Assembly: GCA_016198165.1 (NCBI GenBank)
Contig: JACQJF010000057.1
Coordinates: forward strand, 1 to 37,603
From: Candidatus Iainarchaeum sp.
GTDB lineage: Archaea > Iainarchaeota > Iainarchaeia > Iainarchaeales > GW2011-AR10
Direction: 5' to 3'
DNA: 37,603 nucleotides
A model generated the notes under the pieces. The model searched no databases. It was not told the DNA's origin and worked only from the letters and a program-made list of their open reading frames with translations. Position 1 is the first letter of the stretch, and each line of letters starts with the position of its first letter. Below are positions 6,238-14,164 of this stretch, piece by piece. A program made the translations under genes and the position numbers.

Positions 6238-7444
6238 TGTATTCACTCATGCGCCGCTTAAAGTCTTCAAAAGAGTAATTTGTTTTAATATTCCACTTTT
6301 GGGATATTCTGTCCTGTTTTTTGTGGGTTTTCATTCCTTCAATTAAAGGCCCCTCGCTTTCTGACTTGAAAAACCCAAGCCATTTCAATGCTTTTTCGAT
6401 TTCACTGGTTTTTCCAATGTTTTTTTCGGGGTTCTGCAGGAGGATTTCTTTGGCGGTCTCAAGCAGATACCCCAACTGGTTTACCTTGTTTTTTCTCCTG
6501 GCTAAAAACAACAATTCCTTGAAATTTATTTTTTTCTCGGTTTCCAGGTTTTTTGATATAATTATTGGAATGGCTTCAAACCACCTGGGCTCTTTTCCCG
6601 AAAGGATTTCCGAAATCAGGTATTCAATTCCAATATTTTTGTTTGAAGGCATTATTTTTTCCCTTGTAATTGTCTTAAACTCAAACTTGTCCAAGAAATA
6701 AATTATTTCTTTTTCAGTTAATTCTAAAGGCGTAATCTCTGGAATTTCATTATGGGTTAAAAACCCAAGCCCAATACTTTCCCAAAATTTTTCACGGCCG
6801 CTAAACGAAAAATGCTCCAAAAATCCTTCCCGAATGGCATTTGCTTGGTTTGAAAAAAGTTTTGAAATAAATTCACTTTCAAGCAAAATCAAAGGGTTTA
6901 TTTTTGCTCCAATTTTTTTTTCTATGTCTTTGTTAGCTTTAAGCATTTCGTATATTAGTTGTTCTAATTCCTGTTTTTTTTCTTCAGCACCCCTTTTCAT
7001 TGCAGTTTTAATTTTTTCGTTTTCACGAATGGCGCCATCTGGGGTGTCATTGAGTATAATTAATAATTCGAAATAGTTTAAGCCCTTGAATTTTTTATAG
7101 TTAATAAATGCAATTGATTGAATGTTTCTTCCTTGGTAATGCGTTTTAATTTTAGCCAATGTTTCTCTTTCTTCGGAATTCAAGTAATTTATTTTTTCAA
7201 GTTCCAGTTGTTCAAGCTTATTCCTTGTTTCCCAAGAAAAATTTAGTCTTGGAACCTTGCTTTTGCCTATGTCGAAAAAACTTATTGTTTTTTCGTTTTT
7301 TAAGTTTTCAAGCTCTTTGTAAACAAGGGCATAATGGGCTTTGACTCCCTGCTTCTTTAACTTTTCACTAATGTGTCTAATAGAATAATTGCTTCCAGGG
7401 TTGCTTGAAATTAAGTTTAAAATTTCAAATAGAAGTCTATTCAT
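6227..7444 (-). CDS. Winged-helix AbiEi-like partner of the nucleotidyltransferase
   Basis: A 405-residue protein. Residues ~1-65 form a winged helix (ILNLISSNPGSNYSIRHISE, then HYALVYKELENLKNEKTISF). The region ~100-135 (NIQSIAFINYKKFKGLNYFE, then LLIIL) has the strand pattern of a nucleotidyltransferase but without the GS and DxD residues, so it may be a dead domain. A helical middle contains two charged stretches. The C-terminal region (PRWFEAIPIIISKN, then NFKELLFLARRKNKVNQLGY and LLE) resembles the C-terminal domain of AbiEi-type antitoxins. It precedes and overlaps the nucleotidyltransferase gene. Predicted role: DNA-binding autorepressor and antitoxin of the pair. Moderately sure of the winged helix, less so of the rest. 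Confidence 0.6.
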   Translation of the reverse strand: MNRLLFEILNLISSNPGSNYSIRHISEKLKKQGVKAHYALVYKELENLKNEKTISFFDIGKSKVPRLNFSWETRNKLEQLELEKINYLNSEERETLAKIKTHYQGRNIQSIAFINYKKFKGLNYFELLIILNDTPDGAIRENEKIKTAMKRGAEEKKQELEQLIYEMLKANKDIEKKIGAKINPLILLESEFISKLFSNQANAIREGFLEHFSFSGREKFWESIGLGFLTHNEIPEITPLELTEKEIIYFLDKFEFKTITREKIMPSNKNIGIEYLISEILSGKEPRWFEAIPIIISKNLETEKKINFKELLFLARRKNKVNQLGYLLETAKEILLQNPEKNIGKTSEIEKALKWLGFFKSESEGPLIEGMKTHKKQDRISQKWNIKTNYSFEDFKRRMSEYNAD

Positions 7445-7456
7445 GCAAACACCATT

Positions 7457-7500
7457 ATTATCATCTTTTGTTATAATATTATCACCTTAAGTTATATATA
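7457..7500 (-). promoter_or_regulatory. Promoter with paired direct repeats upstream of the second nucleotidyltransferase operon
   Basis: Direct repeats ATTATCATC (7457-7465) and ATTATCACC (7478-7486) start 21 bp apart, two helical turns. A TATA-like TATATATAAC (reverse strand of 7491-7500) lies just beyond. Initiation would fall about 25 nt downstream, near 7468, between or on the repeats, so a protein binding them would repress. The winged-helix product of 6227-7444 is the natural candidate. Confidence 0.5.
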
Positions 7501-7583
7501 AGCTTTGTCTACTGGTGGTTGGTGAACTACATATCTGCAAAAATGGATATATTGTAAAATAATGCAAATTTTGAATTTGAATG

Positions 7584-8087
7584 CTATTTCATGAATTTGC
7601 CTGCTATTTTGTTTACCGCTAAATGCACATTTTCTGCGTCTGGAATTTCTGGCAAGCCTTGGCTTTTTCTTACCTGGTTGTATTTTTCGTGGATTTTTTC
7701 TTCAAATTCCTTTGTGTGGAATTTTTTCCTTTTTCTTCTTGCATAGCTTTTGGCAGAAACAATGTGGTCTTGATAATCAATATGCATCAGCTCATGCAGT
7801 AAAACATGCTGGACAACCTGTTTACGCAATTCAGGTGGCTCTATTTTTTGCAGGTTTTGGTTGACTTCAATCTGGAACTTGTTTTCAGATTTTATGGAGC
7901 GCTTTTTGTCTGCTATCCCTTCAAGCAAGAGTTTTGCAGCATCAATATCAGTAAAAGATATTGCCGCGCCTTTCATTCTTCCAAGCAATTTATAAGAAAG
8001 CGGAGCATATGCCCCTTCAATTGCAAGCTTGTCAAGTTTTGGAAAAACTTTCCGGCATTCAAAAAGCCATTCAATAATTTCGCCCAC
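7584..8087 (-). CDS. Putative zinc metallopeptidase with HExxHxxxxxH motif
   Basis: A 167-residue soluble protein. LLHELMHIDYQDH (residues 96-108) gives H98-E99-x-x-H102 plus H108, the spacing of the extended HExxHxxxxxH zinc site of SprT/WLM and metzincin-like peptidases. The preceding QVVQHVL would be the active-site helix; RKRKKFHTKEFEEKIHEKY after it is basic. No signal peptide. The GTG start at 8087 has GGTGA 5 nt upstream, 4 nt after the stop of the 94-residue gene before it, so the two form an operon. Possible roles are DNA-protein crosslink removal or a toxin-like peptidase of an accessory pair. The specific family is not recognised. Confidence 0.55.
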   Translation of the reverse strand: MGEIIEWLFECRKVFPKLDKLAIEGAYAPLSYKLLGRMKGAAISFTDIDAAKLLLEGIADKKRSIKSENKFQIEVNQNLQKIEPPELRKQVVQHVLLHELMHIDYQDHIVSAKSYARRKRKKFHTKEFEEKIHEKYNQVRKSQGLPEIPDAENVHLAVNKIAGKFMK

Positions 8088-8091
8088 GATT

Positions 8092-8376
8092 TCACCACTT
8101 TATTCCCATTGCCTTGCAAATCGGGCAGTCATTTGGCTCTGGTTTTCTGTAATGGTAAAATTTTTGGTGAATGCCTTTTTCTTTCACCAAGTCAAGAAAC
8201 TGCCTGTGTGTAATTTTTTGGCCGGCAAACTCTTTTTTCAAATTTTCAATCGAAGCAAAGGCTTCTTCAAGTAGTTTTTCGTCTTCACGGAGTGCATTGT
8301 TAGGATTTTCCAAATAGTTTCCAGCGTACCAGTTAGCTGCATGTTCAACAGAAATTATTGGCTTAATTTTGCCCAT
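8092..8376 (-). CDS. Small CxxC protein, partner of the metallopeptidase
   Basis: A 94-residue protein with a helical charged centre (LREDEKLLEEAFASIENLKK) and a C-terminal CPICKAMGIKW in which one Cys pair could hold half a zinc site or be redox active. HxxFYHYRKPEP precedes it. No family is recognised. It is first in a two-gene operon whose second gene encodes an HExxH metallopeptidase 4 nt downstream. This small-gene-first layout is typical of toxin/antitoxin or regulator/effector pairs, but there is no motif to support that. Confidence 0.5.
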   Translation of the reverse strand: MGKIKPIISVEHAANWYAGNYLENPNNALREDEKLLEEAFASIENLKKEFAGQKITHRQFLDLVKEKGIHQKFYHYRKPEPNDCPICKAMGIKW

Positions 8377-8584
8377 ATCAGTAAATTTACTTGATGACAG
8401 TGTTAATAAATATTTTCCAACACGCTATTTTCAGGTTTCAGTATTGTTTGGGTTACCCGCTTGTTTAGTTGACAAATAGCTTACACACGTTCCTCGTTCA
8501 TTTTAACCCGCGCTTTGACCAGTTTTTTTTATGAGTGTAACGGGAAGCGGTTTGTCAAGGTGGAAGCGGACGGGTCCTTTGTCT
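8377..8584. promoter_or_regulatory. Promoter region of the metallopeptidase operon
   Basis: On the minus strand an AT-rich AATATTTATTAAC lies about 30-40 nt before the ATG at 8376 and is a plausible TATA box. The rest of the gap, up to the 3' end of the VOC gene at 8585, holds no gene that I can support. Confidence 0.35.
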
Positions 8585-9019
8585 TCACTTCTCTTTTGGG
8601 GGGCTGTAGTTCACCATCCATTGCACTCCAAACTTATCCTTAAAACTGCCGTAGTAATCGCCCCAGGGCTGGTTGGCGATTTGCATCTCTATCTTGCCGC
8701 CAGCGGACAATGCATTGAATATCCTGTCCGCTTCTTCTTTGCTTTCCGGGTGGATTGAAATGTGGACATTGTTGCCCTGCACCAGTTTTTGCCCAAGTGA
8801 CTCCAAAGTATCGGTTGCCATTAACACGTTATCTTTGCCGATTGGCAGGCCAATGTGCATGATTTTGTTTTCATCCTGTTTAGGGATATTCACGCCTTCC
8901 ATCGGCATGTCTTTGAAGCGAACAACAGAGCTAAGCTCCCCGCCAAAAACGGATTTATAAAAATTGAATGCCTTTTCGGTGTTGCCCGCAAAGTTGAGAT
9001 ATATGTTCAATTTTGCCAT
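8585..9019 (-). CDS. VOC-family (PhnB/glyoxalase-fold) protein
   Basis: A 144-residue single-domain protein: LNIYLNFAGNTEKAFNFYKS, then VFGGELSSVVRFKDMP, and the C-terminal WGDYYGSFKDKFGVQWMVNY. This is the PhnB-like/3-demethylubiquinone-methyltransferase-like branch of the vicinal-oxygen-chelate fold, common in bacterial detoxification and antibiotic-tolerance clusters. Members dimerise and bind small organic substrates; the substrate cannot be told from sequence. AGGAGGG lies 6 nt upstream of ATG 9019. It is the last gene of a run of related small enzymes on this strand. Confidence 0.85.
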   Translation of the reverse strand: MAKLNIYLNFAGNTEKAFNFYKSVFGGELSSVVRFKDMPMEGVNIPKQDENKIMHIGLPIGKDNVLMATDTLESLGQKLVQGNNVHISIHPESKEEADRIFNALSAGGKIEMQIANQPWGDYYGSFKDKFGVQWMVNYSPPKEK

Positions 9020-9055
9020 GATTTCCCTCCTATCTTTAATGATTTTGATTTTTTT

Positions 9056-9976
9056 TTATTTCTTTCCCTCGTATGCGCGTTTGAGGGCTTCAATGTCGAA
9101 TTTTTTCATTTTGAGGAACGCTTCAGTTACCCGCGCCATCCTCTGCGGGTCTTTGGTTTTCATCATTTCATCCATTGCGGTTGGGACAATCTGCCAAGAT
9201 ACTCCATACTTGTCCTTGAGCCACCCGCACTGTTCCGACTCGGGGAATGCTGAGAGCTTTCCCCAGTAATAGTCTATTTCTTTTTGGGTATCACAATGCA
9301 CTATGAATGAAATGGCTTCGTTGAAGGCAAACTTGTGCTCATGAGCGCTATCCATGGCTCCAAACTCCATGCCTTCAAGGGCAAAAGAGGCGTACTTGAC
9401 CGTGCCTTCCCTTTCTGGTGCCTCTCCTTTTCCGTAATGAAGGATGTTATAAATTTTTGAATTCCGAAAGACGGTTGAATAAAACTTGACCGCTTCTTCC
9501 GCGTGGCCACAAACATTGCCGACAAACATGAGTGCAGGCGTGATTTTTTGCTTTGGTATCCTGTCGCCGGCATAAATTATCTGCCATGAAACGCCAAACC
9601 TGTCCTGCAGCCACCCGTATTTTTCACTGAACGGGTACTCTCCCAACTCCATGAGGATTGTGCCGCCTTCTGAAAGTTTTTTCCACAATGCATCGACTTC
9701 GCCCTTGGTTTTGCAGGCTACGTGGAAAGAAATTGATGGATTGAACTTGAACAGCGGGCCTGCACTGATAGCCATGAATGATTGTCCTGCAAGCGTGAAC
9801 GATACAATGTCACAATCCCCAGACGGAGTGTTGCGTATTATGCTCGTGTCCGTGATTTTTGAATCGTTGAAAATAGAGGTGTATAACTTGGCTGCTTCTA
9901 CCGCCTCTTTATCAAACCATAAATGTATCGTGATTTTTTGCTTGCCGGATTCTGCTGTAATTTTTGTTTTATCCAT
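9056..9976 (-). CDS. Tandem-domain VOC-family protein
   Basis: A 306-residue protein made of two PhnB-like VOC domains. Domain 1 starts ITIHLWFDKEAVEAAKLYTS and ends WLQDRFGVSWQIIYAGD. Domain 2 starts ITPALMFVGNVCGHAEEAVK and ends WLKDKYGVSWQIVPTAM. A short tail (QRMARVTEAFLKMKKFDIEA) follows, as in full-length members of the 3-demethylubiquinone-9 3-methyltransferase-like family. The frame is open further upstream, but ATG 9976 is chosen because the longer version would overlap the YCII gene. Two VOC domains in one chain form the same eight-stranded barrel that single-domain members build by dimerising. No methyltransferase motif is present, so the old family name should not be taken as function. 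Confidence 0.85.
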   Translation of the reverse strand: MDKTKITAESGKQKITIHLWFDKEAVEAAKLYTSIFNDSKITDTSIIRNTPSGDCDIVSFTLAGQSFMAISAGPLFKFNPSISFHVACKTKGEVDALWKKLSEGGTILMELGEYPFSEKYGWLQDRFGVSWQIIYAGDRIPKQKITPALMFVGNVCGHAEEAVKFYSTVFRNSKIYNILHYGKGEAPEREGTVKYASFALEGMEFGAMDSAHEHKFAFNEAISFIVHCDTQKEIDYYWGKLSAFPESEQCGWLKDKYGVSWQIVPTAMDEMMKTKDPQRMARVTEAFLKMKKFDIEALKRAYEGKK

Positions 9977-9990
9977 CTTTTTTTCAACTC

Positions 9991-10329
9991 TTACATTGGC
10001 AGTGGTAGTGCTTCGTGGACTTCGATTTCGCAACCACTTGCCCACTCCAAGTGTGGGTGCCCTTTCAGCATTTCCTTGGCTTTTTCCATGCTTTTTGCTT
10101 GCAAAATCGAGTAACCAACAACATTTCTCTTGCTCGGAGTGCTATTGCCTGTTTTGGTTAATTTTTGCCCGTTTCCTAAAGGAGTTCCCAGATCCACCAA
10201 TCCATTACCACACTTATTTGCCCAATCCATCCACGGTTTCATGCCTTTCTTCATTTCCTCCGGGCTCGCGTTTTCCATTTGCTTGTTTGTCGACTCTGGC
10301 GCATGGTATATTACTATAAATTTCTTCAT
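9991..10329 (-). CDS. YCII-domain protein
   Basis: A 112-residue protein starting MKKFIVIYHAPE, with a central KPWMDWANKCGNGLVDLGTP segment and the C-terminal GYSILQAKSMEKAKEMLKGH and EIEVHEALPL strands: the ferredoxin-like alpha/beta fold of YCII/DGPF proteins. In bacteria these sit beside sigma factors, SRPBCC and VOC genes; the biochemical role is unsettled. GGAGGG lies 6 nt upstream of ATG 10329. It belongs to the minus-strand cassette. Confidence 0.8.
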   Translation of the reverse strand: MKKFIVIYHAPESTNKQMENASPEEMKKGMKPWMDWANKCGNGLVDLGTPLGNGQKLTKTGNSTPSKRNVVGYSILQAKSMEKAKEMLKGHPHLEWASGCEIEVHEALPLPM

Positions 10330-10384
10330 TTACAATCCCTCCAAACTTTGTTTTACTTGAAATTTTCTTTCTCTTGTCTTGTCT

Positions 10385-10681
10385 TTAGTATTTTTTGGCT
10401 ACCTTAAAGTGCATCATTTTTGCAGTTGATGCATCAATGGCGTTTTCAAATTCTTTGGCGTTTGGGTCTTTTGCAAAGTTTTCAGCCGCGTTTTCGGCGT
10501 CTTTTGCTGTTTCAAAGTGCACGATGTCAAGCCATGTTCCATCACCACTTTTCAGAAGTTCACGGCTCACAAAACCTTTGCACCTGGAAAGATACCCGTC
10601 TTGCGCTTTCTTTGAAGCAGTGAGGAGCCCTGCGTCGCTTACGCCTGGTTTAGTCTTGAATTGCGCGATTTCCACAATCAT
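10385..10681 (-). CDS. Antibiotic-biosynthesis-monooxygenase-like (dimeric alpha/beta barrel) protein
   Basis: A 98-residue protein: MIVEIAQFKTKPGVSDAGLL, then KGFVSRELLKSGDGTWLDIV and HFETAKDAENAAENFAKDP. This is the ABM-type ferredoxin-like fold with the usual edge strand followed by two helices. The start at 10681 is chosen over ATG 10693 because AGGA lies 6-7 nt before it. That leaves 8 nt between it and the stop of the preceding VOC gene, so it is co-transcribed. Such proteins bind or oxidise small aromatic compounds, or simply dimerise as stress proteins; catalytic residues are not evident. Confidence 0.65.
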   Translation of the reverse strand: MIVEIAQFKTKPGVSDAGLLTASKKAQDGYLSRCKGFVSRELLKSGDGTWLDIVHFETAKDAENAAENFAKDPNAKEFENAIDASTAKMMHFKVAKKY

Positions 10682-10689
10682 GTTAATCC

Positions 10690-11124
10690 TCATTCGCTTT
10701 TGGGGCGGTTCGTCATATCTGTTGACGGTTGCAGTATGCTTGCATGGTTGCCTTCGGTGTCTATAAACGTGGCATAAAGGCCGACACCAGGGATATCGTC
10801 TGGCTCTCCTGGTTTCTGCATGCCGCCAAGCACTTTTCCGCCTGTAGCTTTAATGCTCTTTATTGCCTCTTTGATGTCATCCACGGCAATCGTTATCCTT
10901 GGATACTGGTCTGGTTTGGTTTTCTGGAAAAAACCACCGTTAATCGTGCCGGGGGTCTTAACCATTTGATTCTCGTCAGTTTCAGTCGTAGTGGCTAAAA
11001 CATAGTTTCCCATGTCCTCTCCTAATTGCCTGATTTTCCAGCCAAAGACTTTTGTGTAAAAATTCGCCATGCGCTTCCTGTCCTGGGCCGGCATTTCAAA
11101 GTGTATTACTGGATTCATTTTCAT
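10690..11124 (-). CDS. VOC-family glyoxalase-like protein
   Basis: A 144-residue protein of the glyoxalase/bleomycin-resistance type: MNPVIHFEMPAQDRKRMANF, then YTKVFGWKIRQLG, and a C-terminal ATFIDTEGNHASILQP carrying the usual metal-site Glu/His region. It differs from the PhnB-like pair at 8585 and 9056 and is closer to the VOC branch of epimerase/lyase-like proteins. ATG 11124 is preferred to the longer frame because GGAGGG is 6 nt upstream. Its stop overlaps an alternative ATG of the next gene. Confidence 0.8.
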   Translation of the reverse strand: MKMNPVIHFEMPAQDRKRMANFYTKVFGWKIRQLGEDMGNYVLATTTETDENQMVKTPGTINGGFFQKTKPDQYPRITIAVDDIKEAIKSIKATGGKVLGGMQKPGEPDDIPGVGLYATFIDTEGNHASILQPSTDMTNRPKSE

Positions 11125-11207
11125 GTTATAACCCTCCAAGTTCTTTTTCATAACTGTATTCAAAAACTTTTAAAAAACAAAATACACCACCATGCAAACG
11201 CCGACAA

Positions 11208-12602
11208 TCACGCCCCCTTTTGTGCACCTGCTTCAATGTGATGGACAGGGCTGCTTTCCAGGCTGAGCTTGTTCATTGTCCTGGTTATCCAAATGTACCC
11301 AAATGCTGCGGATATGATGTTTCCTGCAATGATTGCCATCCAGATTCCAATTAACGGAAAACCCATTATGTGCGTCAATAAATATGCAAGCGGAAGCGTG
11401 ATTACAATAAATTTGAGGAAGAATATCCAAAAACCTGGCCAGGACTTTCCAATAGCCTGGAATGCACTGGCTTCAACCATTGCAATTGCAAGAAAACCAT
11501 AACTTAATGCAACAGTCCATATGTATGAAAGCGCGTGTTCTGTCACTATCGGGTCAGTCGTAAAAATGCTTACAATGGTCTGCCCAAAAATAAGCGCAAG
11601 GCCTCCGATAGCTGTTGCCCCGATAAAACTGTATTTGAGTGCCTTGCTGAAAGACTCTTTTGCCCGCTCTATCTGCCCCGCGCCAATGTTTTGTCCGATC
11701 ATTGCAAGTGCGGCAAAACCAAAACCCACTGCGGGCAGGAATGCAAAAAAATCAATCCGAAAACCAATGCTAAACGCAATGACCCCTAACTCGAGAAAAG
11801 CCAGGGAAGTGATGAACATGAGGCCCGCCATTCCAATTGGGTTGATTACCTGTGTGAGTGAAGCTGGTATGCCGATGTCAAGTATTTTTTTCACGGATTC
11901 GAGTTTTAAAGAAAGATTGCTGAAATGAAACCTTATTTTCCTTTGGCTGCTTGAGAGCTTCCTGATTGCAAGGGCGATGAACACCGCCTGGGAAATTAGC
12001 GTCGCTATCGCCGCGCCGGAAATCCCAAGCGGTGGGAACCCGAACCCGCCAAAAATCATGACCGGGTCAAGGACAACGTTGACAAAAGTTGAAACCGCGA
12101 AAAGCTTTGTCAGCGTGAACGTATCGCCTTCAGAATTGAATGCAAACATTATTGCAATCAGGATGAAAAACAGAATCGAGCCGCCTGCAGTGACGATGAA
12201 GTATTCCATTGCGGGTGCAAAAATCAAACCCGTGGCGCCTGAAAGAACTAATAGTTCGTTTCTGAAAATTAGGGCAATTATTGTAAAAATAACCCCCACG
12301 ATTCCTGCAAGCACAAAGGATTGCCCCAATACACGCTCAGCTTCTTCCTTGTTTTTGGCGCCAATGTGCATTGCCATGATGACCCCCGAGCCGACTGCAA
12401 GGCCAAAGCTGAGTGAAACCATGATGAACAAGGCTATTTGTGCGACACTGACTGCGGCAATGGCTTCCGGTGACAGCTTGCTCACCCAGAAGGCGTCAAC
12501 GATGTTGTATAATGTGTAAAAGAAGACTGAGAGCATCAATGGCCACGCAAGCGACCATAGCTGCTTTGAGATGTCTCCTTTTGTCAAATCCTGTCCTTCC
12601 AT
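11208..12602 (-). CDS. MATE-family multidrug/Na+ efflux transporter
   Basis: A 464-residue integral membrane protein with about 12 hydrophobic segments in two repeated halves. The N-terminal WSLAWPLMLSVFFYTLYNIV followed by DAFWVSKLSPEAIAA is diagnostic of MATE carriers, and the second half shows GIPASLTQVINPIGMAG. MATE proteins export drugs or organic cations in exchange for H+ or Na+. It sits inside the run of VOC/YCII/SRPBCC genes, 7 nt after the DUF1428 gene, suggesting a drug- or metabolite-resistance role for the whole cassette. Confidence 0.9.
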   Translation of the reverse strand: MEGQDLTKGDISKQLWSLAWPLMLSVFFYTLYNIVDAFWVSKLSPEAIAAVSVAQIALFIMVSLSFGLAVGSGVIMAMHIGAKNKEEAERVLGQSFVLAGIVGVIFTIIALIFRNELLVLSGATGLIFAPAMEYFIVTAGGSILFFILIAIMFAFNSEGDTFTLTKLFAVSTFVNVVLDPVMIFGGFGFPPLGISGAAIATLISQAVFIALAIRKLSSSQRKIRFHFSNLSLKLESVKKILDIGIPASLTQVINPIGMAGLMFITSLAFLELGVIAFSIGFRIDFFAFLPAVGFGFAALAMIGQNIGAGQIERAKESFSKALKYSFIGATAIGGLALIFGQTIVSIFTTDPIVTEHALSYIWTVALSYGFLAIAMVEASAFQAIGKSWPGFWIFFLKFIVITLPLAYLLTHIMGFPLIGIWMAIIAGNIISAAFGYIWITRTMNKLSLESSPVHHIEAGAQKGA

Positions 12603-12609
12603 CGCAAAA

Positions 12610-12996
12610 TCACAGCTCGACTATTGCCTTGAACCCGCCGTAGACGACTCTTTTCATGTCAAACGGCATTTCCATGTTCCTGTATTTTGGGTCATTTTTG
12701 TATTTTTCGTTCATTTCTTTCATTACTTTTTTGTTCACGGCATCCCTGTGGGCGCGGGACTTGTACACGATGAATGAGAACACCACGGTTTCGCCTTTCC
12801 TGGTTTTAGCCATTTGTGGAAATGTCTTGCCCTTCATTTCCGCGGGCACCTTTGGGTTCAGGTCCTCTCCCACGCATTCAAAGTATTCGAGTGCCCCGTG
12901 TTTTTTCCAGGCTTTTCCACCTTCCTGCGCCATTTTCTTGTAGGCGTTTATTTTATTCTTTGGCACTGCCAAGACGAATCCATCAACGTATGACAT
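12610..12996 (-). CDS. DUF1428-family protein
   Basis: A 128-residue protein with the family features MSYVDGFVLAVPKNKINAYK, then GALEYFECVGEDL, ETVVFSFIVYKSRAHRDAVN and the MPFDMKRVVYGGFKAIVEL end. DUF1428 proteins adopt a dimeric ferredoxin-like fold and in bacteria are repeatedly found with ArsR, SRPBCC and PhnB-like genes, as here. Enzymatic role unknown. A strong AGGAGGG lies about 9 nt upstream of ATG 12996. Confidence 0.85.
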   Translation of the reverse strand: MSYVDGFVLAVPKNKINAYKKMAQEGGKAWKKHGALEYFECVGEDLNPKVPAEMKGKTFPQMAKTRKGETVVFSFIVYKSRAHRDAVNKKVMKEMNEKYKNDPKYRNMEMPFDMKRVVYGGFKAIVEL

Positions 12997-13123
12997 GCAA
13001 CATATCCCTCCTCTTTTGTTAGTTGCCAGTTTCCATTAAAAACCCGCTGGCGGGGAGCACCTCGTTTCCCCTGCCACGGCCCATTTTTTTTATAGTAATC
13101 CAAAATTATATGTCATATTACCG

Positions 13124-13140
13124 CCCCATTGAAAATGGGG
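13124..13140. other. Tight GC hairpin upstream of the DUF1428-MATE genes
   Basis: CCCCATT (13124-13130) and AATGGGG (13134-13140) are perfectly complementary around a GAA loop. The 196-bp gap 12997-13192 has no gene that I can support. The hairpin lies 50 nt beyond the 3' end of the SRPBCC gene in neither gene's leader, so it may be an operator or a processing site between two transcripts. Confidence 0.4.
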
Positions 13141-13192
13141 CATATATGCGGCGCGTGTGCCCCGCAGGGTATAAACTCCCGCAAGGGTTTTT

Positions 13193-14164
13193 TTACATTT
13201 CCTTGAGTGCGTTTTCCAGTTTGTCAAACGATGTGCTCCACCCTGCATTTGCGTCCTTGCTCATGAAGCCGGGCATTCCTTTGTGCATTAAAACCATTTT
13301 TGTTTTGCCCCCCATGTCCTCGAAAGTTATTGCCACTTCCATCTCTTTTGGGATTCCGGGCATTCCATAATGGTCAGACGTCACGACGTTCCCTTTTTCA
13401 TCTGCAAAAGAGTCTGTTGCCACTATTTTTTTCAGGGGGATTATTTCCTTGTACGTTCCCGTGCTATAAATGTCAACTTCTTTTCCGTCGGGCATGGGGC
13501 CGCGCATGCAGAACAGGTATTTTCCGCCTACACGGAAATCCATTTTTATTGCGGGTGCGCTAAATTCTTTTGGCCCCCACCACTTTTTCGCCATTTCGGG
13601 TTCACTCCATGCCCTCCACACCAGTTCAACGGGCGCGTTGAAAACGCGCGTAATGACTAACTCGTCTTTCATTTGTTTCCCTCCATCCATTTTTTCTAAA
13701 TACTCGCCAAGGCGCCCAAGCGTTTGCTTTCCGCCCTCAATTGCGCCATATTCTTTCTCGACTCTGTCAAGTTCTTCCGCAGAGCCAAAAACCATTTTCA
13801 TTGTAAGCCGTGTCCTGCCTTCGACTTCGTCAAAGGTCACAGTGACTTCAAAATGCACATCTTCGGTGTCTTCGTCACCTGAATGTTTATATGTCAGTAA
13901 TTTTGGTTTTTCAACTTTTGTAAAAACAATCTTGTTAGGATAATCTTTGCCATCAGGGCCATGCATTGTGAATAACCATTCCCCGCCTGACCGTACGTCC
14001 ATTTTTCTGATAGTGTTGGTGAAACCATTCGGCCCCCACCAATTGGCAACGTGTTTTGGGTCAGTCCAGGCGGCCCAGACAAGTTCACGCGGCGCGTCAA
14101 GGACACGTGTAAAGGTAACTTCACGGTCCGCTCTGGTTACTTCAATGCTGTTTTTTCCATGCAT
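13193..14164 (-). CDS. Tandem SRPBCC (AHSA1-like) protein, probable gene fusion
   Basis: A 323-residue protein with two START-like AHSA1/Aha1-C domains. Domain 1: TFTRVLDAPRELVWAAWTDP, then NWWGPNGF (residues ~17-48). Domain 2: VITRVFNAPVELVWRAWSEP, then KKWWGPKEF (~170-200). Each is full-length for a stand-alone protein and ends in a helix. The join (KMDGGKQMKDEL, ~158-168) is encoded by a stretch holding GGAGGG about 7 nt before an in-frame ATG (M165, position 13672), exactly like the start of an independent gene. GGAGGAGG precedes ATG 14164, which lies inside the end of the ArsR gene. SRPBCC domains bind hydrophobic ligands; the ligand is unknown. Confidence 0.85.
   Translation of the reverse strand: MHGKNSIEVTRADREVTFTRVLDAPRELVWAAWTDPKHVANWWGPNGFTNTIRKMDVRSGGEWLFTMHGPDGKDYPNKIVFTKVEKPKLLTYKHSGDEDTEDVHFEVTVTFDEVEGRTRLTMKMVFGSAEELDRVEKEYGAIEGGKQTLGRLGEYLEKMDGGKQMKDELVITRVFNAPVELVWRAWSEPEMAKKWWGPKEFSAPAIKMDFRVGGKYLFCMRGPMPDGKEVDIYSTGTYKEIIPLKKIVATDSFADEKGNVVTSDHYGMPGIPKEMEVAITFEDMGGKTKMVLMHKGMPGFMSKDANAGWSTSFDKLENALKEM

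Noticed and set aside
13470-13943. Plus-strand 157-codon frame opposite the SRPBCC gene
   Set aside because: Ser/Pro/Phe-rich antisense frame over a clear two-domain SRPBCC gene, with no ribosome site.
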